In this document: piece after piece, positions 33,284 through 40,554 of the stretch
How the letters are laid out: every line of letters starts with the position of its first letter
Numbering within the stretch: position 1 is the stretch's first letter
Assembly: GCF_016863615.1 (NCBI RefSeq)
Contig: NZ_BOPF01000034.1
Span: 1 to 64,000, forward strand
Reading direction: 5' to 3'
DNA: 64,000 nucleotides
Origin: Virgisporangium aliadipatigenens
GTDB taxonomy: Bacteria; Actinomycetota; Actinomycetes; Mycobacteriales; Micromonosporaceae
Made by a program: the position numbers and the translations under genes
Notes under the pieces: generated by a model
Told to the model about the DNA's origin: nothing
Databases searched by the model: none
Seen by the model: only the letters and a program-made list of their open reading frames with translations

Positions 33284-34255
33284 TCAGATCTTTCCGGTGC
33301 CCGCGCCGGCCGTCACGGTGGCCTTCACGGTGTTGTTCGCCTCCGGGGTGTACGAGTACGGGATCGCCGCGACGCTCGCGCCGTTGCGGACCTGCTCGGT
33401 GCCGGAGTTCACCCGGTAGTTGTTGAGGACCTTGAGGTTGCCCGGGTCCGAGTCGCCGGTCTGGGTGACCGTCGGGTTCGCCACGTTCTCGAAGTAGTTG
33501 CGCTCGACGAAGACGCCGGCGTTCATCGTCGACGCCACGCCGTAGGAGCCGATGTTGCTGTAGTAGTTGTTCAGCACGTGCACCGGGTTGGCGAAGCGCA
33601 CGCGCGGGTGCCGCTGGTTGGTGCCCTCGAACCAGTTGTGCACGTAGGTCACGCGCAGGTGGCCCAGGTCCTGCGACGAGTTGCCGTCGTCGTGGCCGAG
33701 CAGCATGGACTTGTCGTGGTTGTGCAGGCGGTTCCACGACACCGTGATGAAGTCCGAGCCGCGCTTGATGTCGATGAGGCCGTCGTAGCCGTTCGACAGG
33801 TCGTTGTGGTCGATCCACACGTTCGTGGTGTTGGTCTGCACGTTGATCGAGTCGTCGGCCGCGTTCCGGAACACCAGGTTGCGGATGATGATGTTGCGGA
33901 CGCCGGAGAGGTTGAGGCCGCCGCCGGTGATGCCGGAGCCCGATCCGACGCCGATGACCGTCTTGTTGGACGCGACGTTGTACATGCCGGAGATCGTGAT
34001 GAGGCCGCTGACCCGCACCGTCTGCGAGGTGCTGCTGCTCAGTGCGGACTTCAGGGCCGAGGCCGACGTGACGGTGACGACGGTGCTCGACGAGCCGCCG
34101 GTGGTGCCGCCGTTCAGGCTCGCGTAGCCGACCGGGCTGCTCTCCGCGGCGAACGCGGTGCTCTGGCCGGCGAACAGGATCCCGCCGGCGGCCAGGGCGG
34201 TGGCTGCTGCGGCGGCGGCGATCGTGATCCGGCGGCGGACCTTGGTCTGAGACAT
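33284..34255 (-). CDS. secreted pectate lyase, PL1 family
   Basis: 323-aa exported enzyme. A signal peptide ends near residue 36 (GQSTAFAAE). The parallel beta-helix domain shows family marks KTVIGVGSGSGITGGGLNL, RNIIIRNLVFRNA, the calcium-site region DDSINVQ, VWIDHNDLSNGYDGLIDIKRG and TYVHNWFEGTNQRHPRVRF, where an arginine of the last segment is the likely base. It cleaves polygalacturonate by beta-elimination. The C-terminal 30 residues are short compared with larger PL1 enzymes and no CBM is attached. A consensus-like promoter with a perfect LacI-type operator precedes it. Confidence 0.93.
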   Translation of the reverse strand: MSQTKVRRRITIAAAAAATALAAGGILFAGQSTAFAAESSPVGYASLNGGTTGGSSSTVVTVTSASALKSALSSSTSQTVRVSGLITISGMYNVASNKTVIGVGSGSGITGGGLNLSGVRNIIIRNLVFRNAADDSINVQTNTTNVWIDHNDLSNGYDGLIDIKRGSDFITVSWNRLHNHDKSMLLGHDDGNSSQDLGHLRVTYVHNWFEGTNQRHPRVRFANPVHVLNNYYSNIGSYGVASTMNAGVFVERNYFENVANPTVTQTGDSDPGNLKVLNNYRVNSGTEQVRNGASVAAIPYSYTPEANNTVKATVTAGAGTGKI

Positions 34256-34340
34256 CGGGTGTCCTTCCTTGGTGTAGCTCGGGGGTAGGGGCGACCGCCG
34301 GAGGGGTGGCGGGCGATGCGCCCCGTGCTGCTACTGGCCA

Positions 34341-34392
34341 GGAAAGCGCTTTCCGGTTCCGAACGCTAAGCGGACGATTTGGTGGCTGTCAA
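34341..34392 (-). promoter_or_regulatory. pectate lyase promoter and LacI-type operator
   Basis: On the minus strand a consensus TTGACA -35 (34392-34387) is followed after 18 nt by TAGCGT (34368-34363). Eight nt later comes the 14-bp perfect palindrome GGAAAGCGCTTTCC (34354-34341), which covers the predicted transcription start. Its layout is nearly identical to that of the GH16 promoter at 15288-15336. Confidence 0.7.
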
Positions 34393-34410
34393 TATTTGCG
34401 AGGCTGTGCC

Positions 34411-35502
34411 CTATGGGCGTTCTCGACGTGACCGCGTGAGCTTGTTGCCGTTCGGGGGAATGGCTGCGGACTGAGGTGAAATATTCACCGATCGCCGTTC
34501 CCGCCGGAGCGCCAGCGCGGCGAGCCCGCCGACCGGGATGAACAGCCAGCACGAGATCAGCCGGTAGATCAGCACCGCCGCGGCGGCGCCGACCGCGGGC
34601 GCGCCGGCCGCCGTGAGCCCCGCGGCGAGCGCGGCCTCCACGACACCCACCCCGCCCGGAGTGAGCGGCACCTGCCGCACGATCTGCACGCTGAGATACA
34701 GCCCGGCCAGCGCCGGCACCGTCACCGGCAGGTGGAACGACCGCGCCACCGCGATCAGGCACACGAGATCCGCGAACCACTTCCCGGCGCAGAGCAGGAG
34801 CAGGACCACCCAGTCCCGCACCCGCAGGGCGGCGGCGGCGCGCCACGCGTCGCGGACGGCGTTCAGGGTGGCGTGGAGGTAGCGGGTCGGCCGGTCGGCG
34901 TCGGCCGGGGCGTCGCGCTGCGGAGCCGGGCGGGCCGCGAACCGCCGACCCGCCACGACGGCCGCGACGGTCAGCACGGCCAGCCCGCCCACCACGACCA
35001 GCGGCCGGCGGTCCGGGCTCCCCGCGGCGCCGCGGGCCACCAGCGCCAGCCCGCCGACGGCGTACAGGAGGGCCAGCCCGCCGATCGTGGCGAGCCCGGA
35101 GATCACCACGGACGCGGCGGCGAGTTCGGCGGGCGCGCCGGAGCGCCGGTACCGCCGCACGGTGTACGCCGTCGCGACGGCCGGCCCCGCCGGAACGCTG
35201 ATCGACAGCGCGCTGCCGACGAGCACGATCGCGCCGACCCGCCACCGCGCCATCGGCACGCCCAGCCCGTGCAGCAGCCGCCGCTGCGCGAGGGCGAACG
35301 ACCCCACCGACGCCACCTGCGCCAGCACCGCGAAGAACAGCCAGTCGACCCGGGCGCCGGCGAGCGCGCCGACGATCTCGTGCGCGCCGGGCAGCCGTCC
35401 GCGCAGCCCGTAGGCCGCGAGCGCCACCACGACGACCGCGACGACGACGAGCCGCATTCGCCGACGGGAGCGGGCGGGCGACGGCGTCGGAGGGTCGGCC
35501 AC
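34411..35502 (-). CDS. lysylphosphatidylglycerol synthase-like transmembrane/flippase protein
   Basis: 363-aa integral membrane protein of the YbhN/UPF0104 (LPG-synthase TM) family with about eight helices. Typical stretches are SALSISVPAGPAVATAYTVRRYRR, where the GPAV motif is conserved, SVVISGLATIGGLALLYAV and VPLTPGGVGVVEAALAAGL. The soluble aminoacyl-transferase domain of full MprF is absent, so it is probably a lipid flippase or an uncharacterised lipid transporter. The pectate-lyase operator region lies downstream, and no operon partner is evident on the same strand except the 53-aa gene 33 bp upstream. Confidence 0.87.
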   Translation of the reverse strand: MADPPTPSPARSRRRMRLVVVAVVVVALAAYGLRGRLPGAHEIVGALAGARVDWLFFAVLAQVASVGSFALAQRRLLHGLGVPMARWRVGAIVLVGSALSISVPAGPAVATAYTVRRYRRSGAPAELAAASVVISGLATIGGLALLYAVGGLALVARGAAGSPDRRPLVVVGGLAVLTVAAVVAGRRFAARPAPQRDAPADADRPTRYLHATLNAVRDAWRAAAALRVRDWVVLLLLCAGKWFADLVCLIAVARSFHLPVTVPALAGLYLSVQIVRQVPLTPGGVGVVEAALAAGLTAAGAPAVGAAAAVLIYRLISCWLFIPVGGLAALALRRERRSVNISPQSAAIPPNGNKLTRSRRERP

Positions 35503-35535
35503 GCGCCGATACTGCCAAACCCGATCGCCTCGCGG

Positions 35536-35697
35536 TCACCTCCGCCAGGGCGTCGTGAGCGACATCTCCAGCGCGTGCGGGCCGGGCGCCTGCTGCACCG
35601 CCACCGCCACGACGACGGCGGCGACCAGCATCAGTACGCCGACGACCGTGGCGGCGGTGATCAGCCACAGCTGCTGATCGCGTTCCGGGGTGTCCAT
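35536..35697 (-). CDS. very small membrane protein
   Basis: 53-aa predicted protein with one transmembrane helix (LITAATVVGVLMLVAAVVVAVAV) starting at ATG 35697 (MDTPERDQQLW). It precedes the flippase-like gene by 33 bp and could be its leader gene. Composition supports coding, but no homologue is recognised. The longer frame from 35808 looks spurious upstream of this ATG. Confidence 0.5.
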   Translation of the reverse strand: MDTPERDQQLWLITAATVVGVLMLVAAVVVAVAVQQAPGPHALEMSLTTPWRR

Positions 35698-35819
35698 GAG
35701 CGGGGCAACGAACCGGGTACCCGCCCGGCTACGGGACGGGGTGTGCCACCCGGGGACTCGTCCCGAGGGGGAAGACGTGGGAAGCTTTCGGAATCTCGAA
35801 GTGATCACGGGGGAGGGTC

Positions 35820-36689
35820 ATGTCCGAGGCGTTGATCGTCTGCGAGAGCCTCGTGCGCATCTACCAGACCGGCTCGATCGAGGTGCAGGCGCTGCAGGGG
35901 CTCGACCTCGTGGTCGAACGAGGCGAGTTCGTCGCCGTCGTCGGCGCCTCCGGCTCGGGAAAGTCGACGCTGCTGTCGATCCTCGCCGGCATCGACGCCC
36001 CGACGGCCGGCCGCGCCCGGGTCGACACGTGGGACCTGCTGGCGATGACGCGCCGCGACCGGGTGCACTACCGGCGCCGGACGGTCGGGTTCGTGCGGCA
36101 GCAGACCGCGTCGAACCTGGTGCCGTACCTGACCGCGCGGCAGATGGTCGACCTGCCCATGACGGCGTCGCGGACCCCGGCCCGGGTGCGCCGGGACCGG
36201 AGCATGCAGCTGCTGGAGACGCTGGGTGTCGGCGCCTGCGCGGACCGCAGGCCCGGGCAGCTCTCCGGCGGCCAGCAGATGCGGGTGGCGATCGCGGTGG
36301 CGCTGGCCAACGAGCCGCACGTGCTGCTCGCCGACGAGCCGACCGGCGAGCTGGACACCGCCACGTCCGGTGAGGTGTTCGCGGCGATGCGCGACGTCAA
36401 CCGTTCCCTCGGAGTGACCGTGGTGGTGGTGACGCACGACCCGGCGGTCAGCGGCCAGGTCGAACGGACCGTGGCCATCCGGGACGGCCGCACGAGCAGC
36501 GAGGTGCTGCGCCGCACGGCGACCAACGACGACGGCGACACGCACGTGATCGCCGAGGAGTACGCGGTGATGGACCGCGCCGGGCGGGTGCAGGTGCCGC
36601 GCGAGTACCGCGAGGCGCTCGACCTGACCCGCCGGGTGCGCCTGACGCTGGAGGCCGACCACGTGACGATCCACCCGGACAAGGCATGA
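35820..36689 (+). CDS. ABC transporter ATPase with AbrB-like C-terminal tail
   Basis: 289-aa LolD/MacB-type ATPase: Walker A GASGSGKST at 42-50, signature LSGGQQMRVAIA, Walker B VLLADEPTGELD and H-loop VVTHD. After the normal end at about 235, it carries some 50 extra residues. These include AGRVQVPREYREALDL and RVRLTLEADHVTIHPD, which resemble a SpoVT/AbrB swapped-hairpin fold. It overlaps the next ATPase start (ATGA) and heads a four-gene operon, so it probably forms a heterodimeric ATPase with the second subunit. Confidence 0.9.
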   Translation: MSEALIVCESLVRIYQTGSIEVQALQGLDLVVERGEFVAVVGASGSGKSTLLSILAGIDAPTAGRARVDTWDLLAMTRRDRVHYRRRTVGFVRQQTASNLVPYLTARQMVDLPMTASRTPARVRRDRSMQLLETLGVGACADRRPGQLSGGQQMRVAIAVALANEPHVLLADEPTGELDTATSGEVFAAMRDVNRSLGVTVVVVTHDPAVSGQVERTVAIRDGRTSSEVLRRTATNDDGDTHVIAEEYAVMDRAGRVQVPREYREALDLTRRVRLTLEADHVTIHPDKA

Positions 36690-37363
36690 CCGGGCCGCTG
36701 CTGAAGGTCGCCGGGGTGCACCGCCGCTTCGGGTCCGGACCCGCCGCCGTCCACGCGCTGCGCGACGTCTCCTTCGAGGTCGCGGCAGGCACGATGGTCG
36801 CCCTGGTCGGGCGTTCCGGCTCCGGCAAGACCACTCTGTTGAACGTCATAGGCGGGCTCGACCGCCCCGACGAGGGCACCGTCCACGTCGAGGGGACCGA
36901 GGTGACCGCGCTCGACGAGGACGGCCTGTCCCGGCTGCGCAGGGAGAAGGTGTCGTACGTGTTCCAGACGTTCGGCCTCATCCCGGTGCTCTCGGCGGCG
37001 GAGAACGTCGGCGCCCCGCTGCGCCTGGCCCGCACCCCGGCGGCCGAGCGGGAACGCCGCGTCGCCATGCTCCTGGATCTGGTGGGCCTCGCCGACCACG
37101 CGCAGCAGCGCCCCGACGAACTCTCCGGCGGCCAGCAGCAGCGGGTGGCGATCGCCCGCGCCCTCGCCGCCTCACCGCGGCTGCTCGTCGCCGACGAGCC
37201 CACCGGCCAGTTGGACGCCGAGACCGGCCTGTCGGTGATGGCGCTGCTGCGCGGCGTGGTCGAGTCGGAGGGCGTGACGGCGCTGGTCTCCACGCACGAC
37301 GCGGTGATGATGGCCCTCGCCGACCGGGTGATCCACATCAGCGACGGGCGTCTAGAAGGGTGA
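36686..37363 (+). CDS. ABC transporter ATPase, LolD/MacB type
   Basis: 225-aa ATPase of normal length. Walker A is GRSGSGKTT at 42-50, the Q-loop region is VSYVFQTFGLIPVLSAAENV, the signature is LSGGQQQRVAIARALA, Walker B is LLVADEPTGQLD and the switch region is STHDAV. It overlaps its neighbours by 4 bp at both ends. It energises the FtsX-type permeases encoded downstream. Such complexes move lipoproteins, peptides or antibiotics, or act as mechanotransmitters. Confidence 0.93.
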   Translation: MTGPLLKVAGVHRRFGSGPAAVHALRDVSFEVAAGTMVALVGRSGSGKTTLLNVIGGLDRPDEGTVHVEGTEVTALDEDGLSRLRREKVSYVFQTFGLIPVLSAAENVGAPLRLARTPAAERERRVAMLLDLVGLADHAQQRPDELSGGQQQRVAIARALAASPRLLVADEPTGQLDAETGLSVMALLRGVVESEGVTALVSTHDAVMMALADRVIHISDGRLEG

Positions 37364-40300
37364 TCGCTCTCGTCGCCCGGCGCGCCCGCGCGCAGTGGCA
37401 ACTGCTCGCCGCCCTGCTGGCGGTCGTCGCGCTCGGCGCCACCCTGCTCGGCACGTGCGCGCTGCTCGTGACCCGCACCGCCGAACGCGCCACCGAGGTC
37501 GCCGCCCAACGCGCCACGCCGGAGCAGGTGGAGGTGACCGCCTACACGGTGACCGTCAAGGGGCCGGACGCGCGGTCGGTCGCCGACGACACGCTCGGCG
37601 TGCTGACGTCGGCGCTCGCGCCGTTCCCCGTCGCGACGACGACGCTCGCCTCGTCGGTGCTGCGGCCGTTCGCCTCGGCCGACCTGACCGGCATCGGGGC
37701 CATCCCCGCCGCGTACCTGTCCGGGATGGCCGACGTGTCGCGGCGCACCGCCCTCGTGGAGGGGCGCTGGCCCGCCGCCGGGGCGACGCCGTTCGAGGCC
37801 GTCGTGTTGGAGCCGACGGCGCGGGCCCTCGGCATCGGGCCCGGCTCGCGGGTGCCGCTGGGTAAGGAGTTCGCGGTCGATCCGGCCGGTCCGCTGGACG
37901 TGACCGTCGTCGGCGTGGTGCGCGCACTGCCCGGCACCGGCTGGGAACGCGACCCGCTGGAGGCGACCGGCCTGCGGTTCAACCACCGCGACTCGCGCTT
38001 CGGGCAGCCGCTCGATGCATACGGGCCGTTCATCGTGGACATCGGCGATCTGCTGGCCGGCGGCTCCACGCTGGACCGCCTGGAGGTCACGGCCGTGCCG
38101 GACTTCGCCACCGCGGCGCAGCGCGACCTCGACCGGGTGGCCGCCGCCCTGTCCCGCGCCGACAAGCGGCTCAGCGCGACGCTCGGCAAGCGCGTGCAGA
38201 TCGAACGCATCTCCTCCGCCCTGCCCGCCACGCTGCGCATCGCGCGCAACCAGCAGCGGGTGACGGCCGCGACGGTGCTGGCGGTGGCCGTTCTCGGTGG
38301 GGTGCTGACGGCTGTCGCGCTGGCGCTGGCCGGGCGGCTGACGGCGGGCGTGCGCGACGGCGAGGCCACGCTGCTGAGCGCGCTCGGGGTGAGCCGTGCG
38401 CAGTTCGCGCTCGTGTCGCTGGCCGAGTCGGCGGCGCTGGCCGTGCTCGGGGCGGCGCTGGCGGTGCCCGGTTCGGCGCTGCTGCACGCCGGACTGAGCC
38501 GGCTGCCGCCGCTGTCCACGGCCGGGCTGCGGACCGGGCCGGCGCTGTCCGGCGCGCAGGTGCTGACCGTGTGCGGGGGAGCGCTGGCGCTGGCCACGGT
38601 GCTCGTCGTGCTCGCCGTCCGTCCGGTCACCACGGCCACGGTCGACTCGCGTTCCCGGGTCGAACTGCTCGCGCGTTCCGGCGCCGACGTGATGCTCGTG
38701 GCGTTCGCGGGGGTAGGGCTGTGGCAGCTGCACGCCCAGTCCGACGACGCGAGTTCGCGCACGGACGCGGTGCGCGTGCTGGCGCCGGCGCTGCTGCTCG
38801 TCGCCGGTGCCGCCCTGGCGCTGCGGCTCGCCCGGCCCGCGCTGCGCGGCGTCGAACGGCTCGCCGCCCGTTCCCGGGGGCTGGCGCTGCCGCTGGCGGC
38901 GTTCGAGGCGGCGCGGCGGCCCCAGGCGGTGGCGGCCGGGCTGCTCGTGGGGCTGGCGTGCGCGGCCGCCACGTTCGGCACCGCGTACGACGCCACCTGG
39001 CAGCGTTCGCAACGCGACCAGGCGGATCTCCTCGTCGGCACCGACCTCGCGATCGGCCTCAGCGCGCCGCCGGTCGCCGGCCAGGGCGCCACGATCGGCG
39101 CCGCGCTCGGCGGAACGGTCAGCCCGGCCGTCAACCGGGGCATCGCCATCGGCCAGTGGATCGGCGGCGGGGGCAACACGCCGAAGCTCGTCGCCGTGAA
39201 CACCACCCAGGCCGGTGCGCTGATCCGCGGCCGGCTCGACGACGGGCGCACCTGGAACGACATCGGCGCGCTGCTGTCGCCGAAGACGCCGGTGCGCGGA
39301 ATCGCCGTTCCCCGGAATGCTCCGTTGACCATCAGCGGCACCATCGCGTCCACGACCGCGACCACCGTGACGCCGCGACTGCTCTTCGAGGACGCCGCCG
39401 GACTGCGAACGTCCTGCCCGGGCGCCTCGCTCCCGCTCGACGGCGCGGCGCACCCGCTGCCGTCCTGCGCCGACGCCGACGGGCTGCGCCTGGTGGCCGT
39501 CGCGCTGCCGCTGAAGGGCGACCCGTCGGCCATCGGCGGGTACGACCCGATCACGCAGGAGTACGTGGAGTCGACGGGCGCGGCCAAGGGCGGCGCCGTC
39601 TCGATCACGGTCACCGTGCCGGGCGGCAGCGGCGAGGAGCGGTGGACGGCGGTCTCCGTGCCCCCGGTGCCGAACCTGATCACGTCGCCGGCCGTGCGGG
39701 CGGCCGGCGGCGGGCTCACGATGACGGCGAACGTCGACCTGACCGGCCCCGAGGACGCCGCGCGCACGCTGCTCGCCACCGCGTTCGAGGACCCGGGCAC
39801 GCTGCCGGTCGCCGTGTCGCAGGACCTCGCCGACGAACTGAGCACCGGCAAGGGGCAGGCGTTCAGCCTCACGGTCGGCGTGGCGGCCGTTCCGGTGCAG
39901 GTCAAGGAGATCGTGCCGACCGTGCCGGCGGCGGCGGGCGAGGCCGCCATCCTGGTCGACGTCGACCTGCTGAGCCGCTCGATGGTCTTCGGCGGCGCGT
40001 TCGAGTCGGTGATCGACGGCTACTGGGTCGGCCGGCCGCTGCACGCCGCGCAGGCCCCTGACCTGCACATCGGGGAGGTCACCACGCGGGCCGCCGAGGC
40101 GGCGCGGCTCTCCGGCGGCCCGGTGCGCGCGGGGCTGCCGGCGGTGCTGCGGCTGCTCGTTCCGGCGGCGGCGCTGCTGCTGCTCGCCGGCGTGGTGCTG
40201 CATGTGACGTTCGACGTGCGGGCGCGCGCGGTGGAGGTGGCGCGGCTGCGCGGGCTGGGCATGTCGCGCCGCGGGATCCGGGCGGTGCTGCTCGGTCAGC

Positions 40301-40554
40301 ACGCCGGGGTGCTGCTGCCGTTGCTGCTCGCCGGCGGGCTCGTCGGGGCGCTGGCGACGCTGCTCGTCGTGCCGGCGATGGTGCGTTCGGACAGCGGTGC
40401 GGCACCCGTGCCGGAGGTGATACCGGTGTGGCCGTGGGCCGCCGAGGCGGTCGTGCTCGCCGGGCTGCTGGTCGGATGCGTGCTCGCGATCGCCGCGGTG
40501 GTGAGCGTGCAGGCCCGGCGGGCCGACGCCGAGCACCTGCGGGTGACGTCGTGA
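37360..40554 (+). CDS. large FtsX-type ABC permease
   Basis: 1064-aa permease. One N-terminal helix (about 12-36) leads to a large exported domain (about 37-300). A central group of helices follows (about 305-560, for example TVLAVAVLGGVLTAVALAL), then a second exported region (about 570-910) and final helices (about 925-1050) typical of FtsX-like permeases (VEVARLRGLGMSRRGIRAVLLGQ). GTG 37360 overlaps the ATPase stop (GTGA), and its stop overlaps the start of the second permease. The length, more than twice that of MacB, indicates a duplicated architecture. Confidence 0.9.
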   Translation: MIALVARRARAQWQLLAALLAVVALGATLLGTCALLVTRTAERATEVAAQRATPEQVEVTAYTVTVKGPDARSVADDTLGVLTSALAPFPVATTTLASSVLRPFASADLTGIGAIPAAYLSGMADVSRRTALVEGRWPAAGATPFEAVVLEPTARALGIGPGSRVPLGKEFAVDPAGPLDVTVVGVVRALPGTGWERDPLEATGLRFNHRDSRFGQPLDAYGPFIVDIGDLLAGGSTLDRLEVTAVPDFATAAQRDLDRVAAALSRADKRLSATLGKRVQIERISSALPATLRIARNQQRVTAATVLAVAVLGGVLTAVALALAGRLTAGVRDGEATLLSALGVSRAQFALVSLAESAALAVLGAALAVPGSALLHAGLSRLPPLSTAGLRTGPALSGAQVLTVCGGALALATVLVVLAVRPVTTATVDSRSRVELLARSGADVMLVAFAGVGLWQLHAQSDDASSRTDAVRVLAPALLLVAGAALALRLARPALRGVERLAARSRGLALPLAAFEAARRPQAVAAGLLVGLACAAATFGTAYDATWQRSQRDQADLLVGTDLAIGLSAPPVAGQGATIGAALGGTVSPAVNRGIAIGQWIGGGGNTPKLVAVNTTQAGALIRGRLDDGRTWNDIGALLSPKTPVRGIAVPRNAPLTISGTIASTTATTVTPRLLFEDAAGLRTSCPGASLPLDGAAHPLPSCADADGLRLVAVALPLKGDPSAIGGYDPITQEYVESTGAAKGGAVSITVTVPGGSGEERWTAVSVPPVPNLITSPAVRAAGGGLTMTANVDLTGPEDAARTLLATAFEDPGTLPVAVSQDLADELSTGKGQAFSLTVGVAAVPVQVKEIVPTVPAAAGEAAILVDVDLLSRSMVFGGAFESVIDGYWVGRPLHAAQAPDLHIGEVTTRAAEAARLSGGPVRAGLPAVLRLLVPAAALLLLAGVVLHVTFDVRARAVEVARLRGLGMSRRGIRAVLLGQHAGVLLPLLLAGGLVGALATLLVVPAMVRSDSGAAPVPEVIPVWPWAAEAVVLAGLLVGCVLAIAAVVSVQARRADAEHLRVTS

